NCBI GenBank assembly: GCA_958450325.1
Contig: OY288254.1
Span: 39,509,077-39,573,076, forward strand
DNA length: 64,000 bases
From: Agrostemma githago
Taxonomy: Eukaryota > Streptophyta > Magnoliopsida > Caryophyllales > Caryophyllaceae
Direction: 5' to 3'
Under the pieces are notes generated by a model that saw nothing but the letters and a program-made list of their open reading frames with translations, was not told the DNA's origin and ran no database searches. The translations under genes and the position numbers were made by a program. Shown piece after piece: positions 1 through 9,696 of the stretch; the stretch's first letter is position 1; each line of letters begins with the position of its first letter.

Positions 1-1087
1 GTATGCCTTTGATGTAGGTTGGTTCGGAAAATCTTATATAAGGTTCAATGTCACCTTCCTTTACAAAGCATCCATTTAGGGTTAGGTCATACTGCGGGAT
101 TTGGATGCCCTCGGTTTTACGTGCTTGCATAACAGCCATGTGCTCACGAATTTCGTCTTCGGTTGTGGGGTACCCAAAATCTATTGTATGGGTTTGGCCA
201 ATGGGATCTTGGAGTTTGTTTGCAGTGCTAGGGTTCTTTCCTAGTGATAACCCTGGAAAGTGCCCCTGTTGCCTCATCATGAAGTTAATGGCCAGGTTTG
301 AGTACTAGTCGAAGTCGAAAGGGGCTAGATCTTGCTCTAATAGGTTTACTACGTTCAATCCTCTTAACTCAGTATCGGCGTCTTCCGTAACTTGCGAGGT
401 AGTGGCTTTTTCTATGAAGGCTCTTATGGGTGAGGCATGGATGACGATTATTTCACCGTTGAGGGGAACCTTCACCTTTTGATGTAAGGTGGATGGTACG
501 GCTTTAAGGGCGTGAATCCAAGCTCGCCCTAGGATCATGTTATAGGACCCGGTTTTGACATCTAAGACTTGAAAGTCCATTTTCCTCTCTATGGGTCATA
601 CGATGGTATTAACAGTCGCAACCCCTGCGACCGGGCGCCGTGTACCGTCATAAGCGTGTACCCCGGATTCAGTGGGTATGAAGTCGGTGTATGACATGCC
701 TAGGGCGCGGGCAGTTTTGAGAGAGATTACGCTTACGGCAGAACCGTCATCCACCAGGGTCATGGGCACCTTTTTGCCTAAACAGGTTACCGTAACGTAA
801 AGGGCTAAGTTGTGTTTTGGTCCAAAGGGTGGAAGATCCTCATCGGAGAAGGTTATAGGGTCTTTTAGTTCTTTTGTTTCTTGAAGAACATGTCCTATCA
901 TGTCTTCAGGTGTGACAGTCAGGGATATGTTCATCCTTCCTAAGGCTTGGACCAGAGCCTTACGGTGATTGTAGGAGCTAGCTATGAGTTGCCATATGGA
1001 AAGGTCAGTTTTGGCTTTTTGTAGCTGTTTGATTATTTGTACTTCGGGGGTGGTGATAGGTTTCGTTGGTGGTAGTGGTGTTTTCAA
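1..1087 (-). pseudogene. Protease region of TAT-1 gag-pol (decayed)
   Basis: The minus frame holds a retropepsin-like region: a pre-protease segment with SDEDLPPFGPKHN, the active-site-like strand LVDDGSAVSVIS (Ogre/Tat elements usually have D-N/G-GSA), and a downstream YNMILGRAWIHALKAVPS block. One in-frame TGA near 594 and one TAG at 305-307 interrupt it. The frame then continues open to the window edge with the NLAINFMMRQQGHFPG block, typical of the linker before reverse transcriptase in this lineage. RT itself would lie outside the window. This is a relic of an aspartic protease that would cut the element's polyprotein. Confidence 0.75.
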
Positions 1088-1195
1088 AAGTATGGTTGGT
1101 GATTGGTATGTCAGCGGTGACGTTTTGGTAAGGTTGCCCGGATCTGGTGACGTGGCTCACGTCTTTGGTTTGGGAGGTAGTCGGAGGGATTATGA

Positions 1196-1873
1196 CTATT
1201 GGCTCGTGGATATAGACATCGTCGTCATCATCCGCGCATACCCAATGAATGGCGTGGTCACGTTGATATTGTTTGTAGTTGATTGTGCCGAATTGGATGT
1301 ATGGTGGATTTCCGAGGGGAGAAAGGCTCCTTCCTCGATCAGGTTTTGGATGGCATGTTTTAACTTGGTGCAGGATTGGGTTTTATGACCAGGTCCTTGG
1401 TGAAAGGAGCAGAAGGCTTTGGGATCCCAGGATTTGCTTCTTTGTCCTAAAAGAGTTTCGGGAGTTGGCTCCAAAGGAGATAATAGACCATGTCGGATGG
1501 CGAGGGCTAAGGCTTCATCGTATGGGATGCCTGAATCGGCGAACTACCTAGGGGTTTTCTTCTTTTGGGCGACCCTATTCTTATTCACTTGGATTGGTGA
1601 AGGGTTTCGGGGTTTGACCACGAGGGAATCTACCCGCTTATTAAGGTTACGGATAGAGGGTTCGATGGAGGTTATGGAGGCAACCAGGTTGTAAACCACA
1701 TGGGTTAAGTCTTTGATGCTAAAGTTCGGGATGGTGATCATGTTGGAGGACGATTTCTGCAAGATAGTGTCGGAGGTCAGGACGGATCCATCGGATGACT
1801 TTGAGACTCGAGGAATGCTCTTGATCGAGCGACAAGGAGACGAGACCCTTGATTTGCGAGTGCTTGCGGTCAT
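1196..1873 (-). pseudogene. C-terminal gag relic of TAT-1
   Basis: Two open segments (1873-1544 and 1474-1196) belong to a nucleocapsid region. The first is polar and probably helical. The second carries the zinc knuckle CSFHQGPGHKTQSC followed by TKLKHAIQNLIEEG, the usual spacing in Ogre/Tat gag. The capsid core expected upstream is missing, so an internal deletion is likely. The joining stretch 1475-1543 is still readable in the second frame (about DSGIPYDEALALAIRHGLL). Another frame change lies between 1088 and 1195, where a VTRSGQPY-like stretch appears out of phase. Confidence 0.7.
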
Positions 1874-3086
1874 CAGATTAGGGACTCGTGTACTTAGACT
1901 CTTGGTGTACTCGGCAAAATGCCTAACAGACTCGTGTCTCTGGAACGAGGCGATTTGACATAAATCTCGGGAGTGTTATTTAAAGACCTCTCTGGATGAT
2001 GGGTAGGATTTGTCGTGAATCCCAACCGTCAAATAATAACCGGCTAAACCTAGTGGGTAGCTAGGGTAAGTCGGGTCGAATCCACAGAGACGGGAGGAAG
2101 GACTAAGGTATGCTACGGTCTAGGACTATGTTCGAGACAAGCTAATCTAGAAGGGGAAGGCTAAGACTAGTCTAAGGTCTAAAACTAGGACTAAGGGAAA
2201 CTAGGGTAACACTAAGAAGGAAGACTAGGGTTAGGTCGGGGTCAAAGGGGTAACGGAATGGTCAAGGGAGAACTAGAGTGAAGGAGGTAGTAGGGTGATC
2301 TAGGTTGGTCCGGGCTCTCGCAACTTAGACCCACATAGAGGTTCCACCTAGAACCCATCTCGGCGACACACATGACAAACGGGGTTACTAGCGTGATATC
2401 GGGACCTAGGTCACATCCGGGCTCTCGCAACTTAGACCGACCTAGGGGTCGTCCTCACCGGGCTCTCGCAACTTAGTGAGGGGACCGAACCCACAACAAA
2501 CTAACACCCACAAGAGAAAGGCAAGAAAAACAAGCATTCACAACTACTTAGTCATTCAAGCATTTCAACAAACATGTACCATGCATCTAACCAAGAGGAA
2601 ACCCAAATCTTCCACCAACATCTCCAACAATCCCTTAATCACCCAATTAACACCCTAATCACCTTACTAACCCTAGCAAAATACTACTCTGTCATATCTA
2701 TACTAAAACTAACACTAATAAGATGAATCAACAAAGCAATCAAAACAAACATGAAGAAACTAACAAGAACTATGAACTACAATCAATAACATCAACAAAG
2801 ATACAAACTTGAATGATAAAATAAGGAACAAGAGGAAGGAAAAGAGATTATACCAAACTAGAAGATGAAAAGAAGAAGAAAACTTGCATAAATGGAAGAA
2901 CCCAAAACATACATCCAAGGTTGTCAATCTTGGTGAAGATCTTGAAGAATTCCCAAATTACAAGCATTAATCTAGGATAAACGATAATCTAAAGACTAAT
3001 CTACAGTAATCTATGCTAATCTATCTAGGGTTTAGTCTCTAATGTAAGGCATAACATAAGATGAATGTCTTAATACAAGAGGGAGG

Positions 3087-3097
3087 TATATATATAG
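3087..3097 (-). promoter_or_regulatory. TATA box of the ATH-1 3' LTR
   Basis: In sense the stretch reads CCCTATATATATACC, about 50 bp downstream of the palindrome array. Every LTR of this family has an equivalent TATA box at nearly the same distance. The 5' LTR copy is at 9141-9151. Confidence 0.75.
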
Positions 3098-3146
3098 GGT
3101 TACAAGTTGAAAGGAGAAGGAAGGAAACAATGCGGGGCAGAACTGG

Positions 3147-3298
3147 GCTCATCCCGGTCGGGATGAGTTGGTCCTGATCGGGATGAGGTGGTCCCGATCA
3201 GGATGAACTGCTCCCGGTCGGGATGAGCCACAGACAGCAGCTCCTTCAATTGCTCCTTCATCCCGGACGGGATGAGGCCATACCCGTTCGGGATGAGT
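3147..3298 (-). repeat. Palindrome array in the ATH-1 3' LTR U3
   Basis: Six short inverted repeats of the form CATCCCG-NN-CGGGATG (core TCCCGNNCGGGA) lie in two clusters, four close together and two about 60 bp away. The arms are nearly perfect. The array sits just upstream of the TATA box in element sense. Function is inferred only from position. Confidence 0.85.
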
Positions 3299-3635
3299 CT
3301 TGTAGGCCTCAAATATGAACTTTTTGGTCCCTCCTTGCTTCTCATGGGCTTCCCATCGATTCTCGGGACTCGGGATCGGGTCTCGGAGGCTCGGTATTGG
3401 GTCCCAAGGTCTCGGGGTCGACTCCAAGGCATCGAGTGATCGTTCCTTAGCTTCGTTGGCTCCTAAAAGTGTATGTATCGAGTCGGAATCGCTCCAACTC
3501 TTCATGAACGGTCTCGGGAACCTGAAACGAACTAAAGGAAGCATAAGAAGCCCATAAATCGCTCCCAAGGAGCGATTCCACAAGGAAAAAGGGACCAAAA
3601 CACTACAAAATAGGCACTACAAACGACACTTATCA

Positions 3636-3673
3636 ACTTCCCCACACTTAACCCTTACTCGCCCTCGAGTAAG
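3636..3673 (-). other. 3' polypurine tract and hairpin of ATH-1
   Basis: In sense, a perfect hairpin (CTTACTCG, loop AGGG, CGAGTAAG; 3673-3654) is followed by TTAAGTGTGGGGAAGT and then the LTR start. A purine run abutting the 3' LTR is the expected plus-strand primer for reverse transcription. Confidence 0.88.
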
Positions 3674-4024
3674 CACATACTAACTACTATACCATCCGAG
3701 TGGGTATTAGCGCATCCTACGCCCCTTCAAATCACGCAAGTACACTTAGAGGAAAAGTGCACTCCGCATGGCAAGTGGGGTCTTGCGACAAAACTGTGGA
3801 TGCAACCGGACACAAACACCTAAACAAACACACAAACAAACAAACAAACACTTAGACGGTTGCACCCAAAACAAAAGAAATACCGCTTCCCTCTAAAAGC
3901 GGTGAAAGAAGCACCGGTTTAGGACTCGAGGTAAGTGACAACGTTCTCAAGCTAGCAATACAAACCAAGGTGGACTAAACCCTAATAGTATAACGATCAA
4001 GCAATAAAAACGTTGGTAACTTAC

Positions 4025-4106
4025 CTTGGTCCTCCTAACTTTCTAAAAACGTAGTACGGGACGATCGGCGGAGTGGAAAAGTGAAGAACCACGGTGTTAG
4101 TCGACA
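4025..4106 (-). other. Exon B candidate, 82 nt, ATH-1
   Basis: In sense it is bounded by CTTACCTACAG (acceptor-like, pyrimidine-rich) and CAAG followed by GTAAGTTACC (near-perfect plant donor). The same sites flank a segment of identical length in ATH-2, ATH-3 and ATH-4. Splicing is inferred, not shown. Confidence 0.5.
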
Positions 4107-5171
4107 CTGTAGGTAAGTGAGACCCCGCCCCCTTTAGCGTGAGCCAAGAGGGTCGTCCCGTGTCCAAGACCGCCTAACTAGTCCAAGTAAAAAGGTGGAA
4201 AACATGCAAAATGAGGGAAGACCGACTAATGCCGCTATCATCCTTCCTCGGGACTCGGTCCTTTGGTAGGCTCTTCACGGCAAAAGTCGGAAAAGGCTTA
4301 TTTTTGTGGGGATTTCTTTTTGTGAGACAGGTTTTCTTTTGGCATTTTCTTTCTTTTCTTTTGCATTTTTGCTTTGTTTTGCCATGCCATTCTTTTTCTT
4401 CTTTTCTATTTTCTTTTGGCTTTTTGTGCCTTTTCTTTTTCTTCAATCTTTTCTTTCTTTCATTTCTTTCATTTTCTTTTTTTAGCCCTTTTTGGCTTGA
4501 TTCGGCTTTTTGGCATTCCTTAGTAATGAGAAAGAGAGATTTCAACAAATTGCATTTTTATTGTGTGGATTTGTGTAGGAAGTAGGGAAATGGGTATGTC
4601 GGGATGACGTCTTCCCTTCATACTCACAAAAAGGGGAGAACTTGGACTAATCAAACAATCCTAAACACGGTCACCTAAGGGACGGGACTCGGTAACCTAG
4701 GCCTTTTCACACCGTGGGTGGTCATAATGGTCAAAATGCAAATCCCGTAGTAAGTCCCTAGTAAGCTAGGTGGACTCAAGGTAAAGGACCAACGAAATCA
4801 TTGATTTGGGGTCATTCTACTAGGCTAAAGTCCAAGACTCGATTTACACTACTAGGAAGGGAAAATAGACACTCACACACTAGCCTCTAAACCGGGTTTT
4901 TGAAAACTGTTTACACACATGACACACAACAAAACACAAAACAAAGACACAACGAAAATGAAAGAAAAAGAGACAAAACAAAACAAAACAAAACAAAACA
5001 AGACAAAACAAGTAGAAACAACACATAAACAAAACAAACACCACCCCAATCTTCAAACAAGTCTCCAAATCCACCACAATCTTTACAAAGCTCCTCCCGA
5101 GCACACATCATCACAAATCTCCTCCAAACTCACAAGAAGCAAAGAGGGAAAAAGGGATGAAGAGATGTTAC

Positions 5172-5215
5172 CGGAAGTCTTGAAAGCTCACCAAAGCTAA
5201 CGGCGATTGGGCAAC
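5172..5215 (-). other. Exon A candidate, 44 nt, ATH-1
   Basis: In sense a pyrimidine tract ending CTTATAG is followed by GTTGCCCAATCG... and then CCG before GTAACATC. The same acceptor-donor pair encloses 42 to 45 nt in ATH-2, ATH-3 and ATH-4. No coding role is visible. Confidence 0.4.
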
Positions 5216-5389
5216 CTATAAGAAGAAAAGGGGGGGCAAAGCACACACAACAAAATACGACATAACGACACAAAAAGGAAAAGACACAAAAGAAAATCTT
5301 TTTGATTTTTGTGAAATTTTTCAAATTTTTAGGGTTTTTTGAAGATTTTTTCGGGAAAACTAAGAAAATAAACTAAACTATACTAGAAT

Positions 5390-5432
5390 ATCGCTCCCCC
5401 ACACTTAAATCGAGCCATGTCCTCATGCTCGA
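5390..5432 (-). other. Internal hairpin and polypurine tract of ATH-1
   Basis: In sense: stem TCGAGC / GCTCGA around an 11-nt loop containing GAGGACAT (5432-5410), then TTTAAGTGTGGGGGAGCGA. This repeats the plan of the terminal polypurine tract, 1.7 kb upstream of it. Confidence 0.75.
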
Positions 5433-5525
5433 TCGTAGGGTGCGGAGAGACAAAAGAAAGAAAAAGAAACTACGAAAATAAAACTAAAAATCAAAAATAA
5501 AGTGAAGAAAAGGGTAGAAGGTGTC

Positions 5526-5752
5526 CGGACGGGGTGTAGTCAAGTCACCATGGGCCGAGACGAGAAAAAGATATGGATGGGGGAAGAAATAAAAAGAAGG
5601 AAATAAAAGGAAATGGGAGGGGAGGGCTAGGTGTAATCAAGTCACCTAGCCCGGATTCCGCCTATATCCGACTAAATCCAACAAAAGGGGTGAAAAACTT
5701 GTAAATTTTGGATTTTGAAATGACTCTCGATGTAGTCACGTCATCGAGAGTC
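5526..5752 (-). other. Three-hairpin cluster (triad) of ATH-1
   Basis: In sense order: hairpin 1 at 5752-5722 (11-bp perfect stem GACTCTCGATG, loop ACGTGACTA); hairpin 2 at 5652-5624 (10-bp stem GGGCTAGGTG, loop ACTTGATTA); hairpin 3 around 5549-5533 (GGTG/CACC with an imperfect GC-rich extension, loop ACTTGACTA). All three loops fit AYKTGAYTR. There is no reading frame across them. Confidence 0.8.
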
Positions 5753-5886
5753 GGGAGCAACCATAAACCAAGGCCTCGAAGGCCACCATGACACAAAATA
5801 ATGGGAAGGGGAACATGCAAAGAGAGATAAGCTATAAAAAACGGAAAAGAAAGGATAGTTGCCATACCGAATGGTCGGCAACTCAC

Positions 5887-5937
5887 TCACTCCATCGTCT
5901 CGATGATCAATGTAAGCACATAGCTAGTCTTCATCAT
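5887..5937 (-). CDS. Micro-ORF of ATH-1 (shortened)
   Basis: A 16-codon frame ending LTLIIETME lies between the internal TATA-like box and the hairpin triad. In ATH-2 and ATH-3 the matching frame has 22 codons and ends ETxExVSY; here a stop follows ETME. Conserved position and C-terminal sequence favour a translated peptide, but the length is too small to be sure. It may instead be a conserved RNA element. Confidence 0.35.
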   Translation of the reverse strand: MMKTSYVLTLIIETME

Positions 5938-6112
5938 TGCTATTCCTCTTCAAACTCAATAAGCCCGCATGGTAGAGGTAGTAATGGTGTGAGGGGGGGT
6001 GGGATTTGATGTGAATTTCGGTCTAACGTGAAGAGGAAATGAGGTGAAGGTATGGAAATGATGTGCGAGGGTCATATGATATGAGCAAGGAAGGTTAGGG
6101 AGGTTGGGAGGG

Positions 6113-6120
6113 GGTATAAA
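6113..6120 (-). promoter_or_regulatory. Internal TATA-like box of ATH-1
   Basis: The sense strand reads CACTTTATACCCCCTCCC, about 54 bp downstream of the internal palindrome array. This repeats the array-to-TATA spacing of the LTR. It may start a second transcript covering the micro-ORF and 3' region. Confidence 0.4.
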
Positions 6121-6173
6121 GTGGTTGGGTGGGCTTAAATGTCAAATAAAAGGCCAAAAGAGGAGAAAAGAGA

Positions 6174-6325
6174 CCATCCCGGTCGGGATGGATGGTCCCG
6201 ATCGGGATGACACACTCGTCCCGGTCGGGAAGCCACCTTCCCGGTCGGGACGGCACTCCAGCAAGCTCCAATTTTTGCACCTCCATCCCGATCGGGACGG
6301 CTCCTTGCCGGTCGGGATGGATCTT
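6174..6325 (-). repeat. Internal palindrome array of ATH-1
   Basis: Six inverted repeats with core TCCCGNNCGGGA, the same motif as in the LTR, lie just downstream of the protein-coding frame. The spacers differ from those in the LTR, so this is not a simple copy of the LTR array. Confidence 0.83.
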
Positions 6326-6610
6326 CTCGACCTTCCACAAACCCCAAAAGCTTCACCAAAGCTTCAAAAACTGACTTCCAAACTCACGATCCAAGCTCTA
6401 TCATTATCTACTCTCCTCTAGGAATCAATTTTCCTTCACACCTATCATAATAAACTCAATTACAACATCAAATTCCCTCCCTCACATCGCTCATCAAAAA
6501 TCCAAATGAACAAGAGTTCCACAAAGGCTAACAAATCCTAGAAACCAAACTATACAAGCAAACATAAACACAAATACAAGCACAAAAGAAAAGAAAAAGA
6601 GATATTTACA

Positions 6611-7846
6611 CTAATTACTCTCACCAACAACGCCTCCATAGCCATCAAGAGCTCGAAGGAGTAAGTCAAATGCTCTAGCAACATCTTCATTTAAGCTCAC
6701 ATGGCCAAGCCTAGCCACTTCCAAGAGTTTCCAAGTCGGAGGTAAGAAGCGATCATCTTCATTATGCTCGGGGTTCTCGTGATCTTCCGGGTCTTGCGAA
6801 CCATGATAGCAACGACTCTTATGACCATCCGGTAGGTATAGTGGTCTAGAGTCGTGCTCGGTGTCATGATGTGGGAGATCACACCCTAGGGGTGTCGCTT
6901 CATCTACGGGGTCGAGAGTGGAACTCTTTTCCACCGCCCGACAAGGATCCTCTTCACCAACCGTCTCACAAGACAAAGGGCTAGACATCGAGTGCGGTAG
7001 AGGAGAAGAAAGCATCAAGTTTTCTTCATTGGAGGCTTTAGGATCCTCCAATTTCCCGTTCAAGGCAAGTTCCAAGGCATCTACTTCTTTTTCCCAAGTA
7101 TTCCGCTCCTTTTCACTCACCTTGTCAATATGGCCTAGAGGAGGTATGTCTTCACTCGGCTTTGGATTGTCCATATCCGGATCATCTCGAAGAAAATCGA
7201 ACAAATCCAATTTGATAGCCAATACATCGGCTCCCCAAGAATTATCCCGAGAATCATGTTCACTCCCCTCCTCATTGTGGGCCCTTGAAGCCTCAACTTC
7301 CTCTACTCTTCCCTCATCTTCACCGCCCAAGCAACACTCAACAATGACCTCTTGATCGACCCTCTCTTCTTCATTTGTAGCTTCAAGATTGGGTTGAGAC
7401 ACCCGACCTTCATGCCCAAATGAACCTTCCTCAACATGTTGCGGAGTTCGAGCGGCCAACATCGTGATATGAGCCATGAGTGCATTGATGCGAGCATCTT
7501 GCACCTCTATTTGGGCCTTGAACTCCTCTTTAACCCCTATTATTTGAGCCACCATCGCTTGTTGATTCTTTTGCAATAGAGTCATCGACTCTTGTTGGCT
7601 CTTAAGCAATTGAATCATCATTTGACAAGTCTCAAAGTTGGGATTTTGCGGTTGTGGGTTATGTGAGGGTGTTTGGTAGTTGTTAGGATGTTGGAATGAT
7701 CCTTGACAACTTTCTTGATGACCATAAGAAGAGGGTTCATAAGATTGTTGATGAGGTTGATATGGTTGGTAAAGTTGTGGGTTTTGGTAATTCGCCCCAT
7801 AGTTGTCCCATGATGATTGATGGTAGCTTGGACGCGCCATGTCCAT
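6611..7846 (-). CDS. Gag-derived low-complexity protein with shared C-terminal domain (ATH-1)
   Basis: A 411-codon frame, starting at the ATG at 7846; an in-frame GTG 12 codons earlier is less likely. The N-terminal third is rich in Q, Y, N, P, S and H. A coiled-coil-like stretch follows (MMIQLLKSQQESMTLLQKNQ through MAHITMLAA), then a long acidic linker. The C terminus has FLPPTWKLLEVARLGH and ARAFDLLLRALDGYGG, shared with the other Athila-like elements here. There is no capsid core, zinc knuckle, protease or RT. The low-complexity plus coiled-coil part resembles the end of the ATH-3 gag, so this is probably a trimmed gag. It is the only unbroken frame of this type in the window. Function is unknown; packaging of its own RNA is a guess. 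Confidence 0.75.
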   Translation of the reverse strand: MDMARPSYHQSSWDNYGANYQNPQLYQPYQPHQQSYEPSSYGHQESCQGSFQHPNNYQTPSHNPQPQNPNFETCQMMIQLLKSQQESMTLLQKNQQAMVAQIIGVKEEFKAQIEVQDARINALMAHITMLAARTPQHVEEGSFGHEGRVSQPNLEATNEEERVDQEVIVECCLGGEDEGRVEEVEASRAHNEEGSEHDSRDNSWGADVLAIKLDLFDFLRDDPDMDNPKPSEDIPPLGHIDKVSEKERNTWEKEVDALELALNGKLEDPKASNEENLMLSSPLPHSMSSPLSCETVGEEDPCRAVEKSSTLDPVDEATPLGCDLPHHDTEHDSRPLYLPDGHKSRCYHGSQDPEDHENPEHNEDDRFLPPTWKLLEVARLGHVSLNEDVARAFDLLLRALDGYGGVVGESN

Positions 7847-7900
7847 AACGTTGCTTTGGTACCTAGGATGAGCTAGAAGCACTTAAGCAAACGTTAGTAG

Positions 7901-7923
7901 CCTAGTGATTGTGAGGCACTAGG
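7901..7923 (-). other. Leader hairpin of ATH-1
   Basis: CCTAGTG and CACTAGG pair across a 9-nt loop, between primer site and start codon. A hairpin of nearly the same stem occupies this place in four other elements of the window. Confidence 0.6.
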
Positions 7924-8028
7924 AAGGGAGAGTAACACACAAGAAGAGAAACGGAGATACACAAGGAGAAGAGAACACAAAAATCAAGAACAAAGTCCAA
8001 AACTAAGCAAACAAAAGTCTAAACTACG

Positions 8029-8052
8029 CCGTCCCCGGCAACGGCGCCAATT
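8029..8052 (-). other. Primer binding site of ATH-1
   Basis: In sense TTGGCGCCGTTGCCGGGGAC directly follows the 5' LTR. This matches the 3' end of plant tRNA-Asp, the primer known for Athila elements. Confidence 0.9.
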
Positions 8053-9691
8053 TGATGGGTAGGATTTGTCGTGAATCCCAACCGTCAAATAATAACCGGC
8101 TAAACCTAGTGGGTAGCTAGGGTAAGTCGGGTCGAATCCACAGGGACGGGAGGAAGGACTAAGGTATGCTACGGTCTAGGACTATGTTCGAGACAAGCTA
8201 ATCTAGGAGGGGAAGGCTAAGACTAGTCTAAGGTCTAAAACTAGGACTAAGGGAAACTAGGGTAACACTAAGAAGGAAGACTAGGGTTAGGTCGGGGTCA
8301 AAGGGGTAACGGAATGGTCAAGGGAGAACTAGAGTGAAGGAGGTAGTAGGGTGATCTAGGTTGGTCCGGGCTCTCGCAACTTAGACCCACCTAGAGGTTC
8401 CACCTAGAACCCATCTCGGCGACACACATGACAAACGGGGTTACTGGCGTGATATCGGGACCTAGGTCACATCCGGGCTCTCGCAACTTAGACCGACCTA
8501 GGGGTCGTCCTCACCGGGCTCTCGCAACTTAGTGAGGGGACCGAACCCACAACAAACTAACACCCGCAAGAGAAAGGCAAGAAAAACAAGCATTCACAAC
8601 TACTTAGTCATTCAAGCATTTCAACAAACATGTACCATGCATCTAACCAAGAGGAAACCCAAATCTTCCACCAACATCTCCAACAATCCCTTAATCACCC
8701 AATTAACACCCTAATCACCTTACTAACCCTAGCAAAATACTACTCTAACATATCTATACTAAAACTAACACTAATAAGATGAATCAACAAAGCAATCAAA
8801 ACAAACATGAAGAAACTAACAAGAACTATGAACTACAATCAATAACATCAACAAAGATACAAACTTGAATGATAAAATAAGGAACAAGAGGAAGGAAAAG
8901 AGATTATACCAAACTAGAAGATGAAAAGAAGAAGAAAACATGCATAAATGGAAGAACCCAAAACATACATCCAAGGTTGTCAATCTTGGTGAAGATCTTG
9001 AAGAATTCCCAAATTACAAGCATTAATCTAGGATAAACGATAATCTAAAGACTAATCTACACTAATCTATGCTAATCTATCTAGGGTTTAGTCTCTAATG
9101 TAAGGCATAACATAAGATGAATGTCTTAATACAAGAGGGAGGTATATATATAGGGTTACAAGTGGAAAGGAGAAGGAAGGAAACAATGCGGGGCTGAACT
9201 GGGCTCATCCCGGTCAGGATGAGTTGGTCCCGATCGGGATGAGGTGGTCCCGATCGGGATGAACTGCTCCCGGTCGGGATGAGCCACAGACAGCAGCTCA
9301 TTCAATTTCTCCTTCATCCCGGACGGGATGAGGCCATACCCGTCCGGGATGAGTCTTGTAGGCCTCAAATATGAACTTTTTGGTCCCTCCTTGCTTCTCA
9401 TGGGCTTCCCATCGATTCTCGGGACTTGGGATTGGGTCTCGGAGGCTCGGTATTGGGTCCCAAGGTCTCGGGGTCGACTCCAACGCATCGAGTGATCGTT
9501 CCTTAGCTTCGTTGGCTCCTAAAAGTGTATGTATCGAGTCGGAATCGCTCCAACTCTTCATGAACGGTCTCGGGAACCTGAAACGAACTAAAGGAAGCAT
9601 AAGAAGCCCATAAATCGCTCCCAAGGAGCGATTCCACAAGGAAAATGGGACCAAAACACTACAAAATAGGCACTACAAACGACACTTATCA
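8053..9691 (-). repeat. 5' LTR of ATH-1
   Basis: Same length (1639 bp) and layout as the 3' LTR, with TATA at 9141-9151. Visible differences from the 3' LTR are scattered single bases. Its outer edge abuts CTTGA, the partner of CTGGA at 1992-1996. Confidence 0.93.
9203..9354 (-). repeat. Palindrome array in the ATH-1 5' LTR U3
   Basis: Six TCCCGNNCGGGA inverted repeats in the same 4+2 arrangement as at 3147-3298. Some arms carry single changes relative to the other LTR (for example GGTCAGGATG against GGTCGGGATG). Confidence 0.85.
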
Positions 9692-9696
9692 CTTGA

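Larger units (their letters stand above)
1997..3635 (-). repeat. 3' LTR of ATH-1
   Basis: In element sense it starts TGATAAGTGTCG at 3635 and ends CCCATCA at 1997. U3 holds the palindrome array and a TATA box. The part after the TATA box contains three copies of CTAAGTTGCGAGAGCCCGG (2310-2328, 2417-2435 and 2458-2476 on this strand), a box also found in the other LTRs of this family. Small reading frames inside it are not credible genes. Confidence 0.93.
3674..5389 (-). other. Noncoding 3' region of ATH-1 between the two polypurine tracts
   Basis: About 1.7 kb without a credible gene. It holds, in sense order, the exon A candidate (5215-5172), a CAAAA-repeat tract (about 4975-5010 on plus), a block conserved between elements (about 4860-4640), a purine-rich stretch (about 4510-4285; pyrimidine-rich as printed) and the exon B candidate (4106-4025). 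The lysine-rich reading frame across the purine stretch is a composition artefact. Confidence 0.75.
1997..9691 (-). mobile_element. ATH-1: complete non-autonomous Athila-like LTR retrotransposon
   Basis: Two LTRs of exactly 1639 bp (8053-9691 is 5', 1997-3635 is 3') flank a 4.4-kb interior. The ends are TG...CA. The flanks are CTGGA (1992-1996) and CTTGA (9692-9696), a 5-bp target duplication with one difference. The primer site follows the 5' LTR and the polypurine tract precedes the 3' LTR. There is one 411-codon reading frame and no reverse transcriptase, RNase H or integrase, so enzymes must come from elsewhere. The LTRs differ at only scattered bases, so the insertion is fairly recent. 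Confidence 0.92.

Noticed and set aside
4211..4585. F/L/S-rich frame in ATH-1 that looks like a membrane protein
   Set aside because: It is the antisense of the purine-rich stretch; low complexity, opposite to the element's sense, and not conserved in frame.
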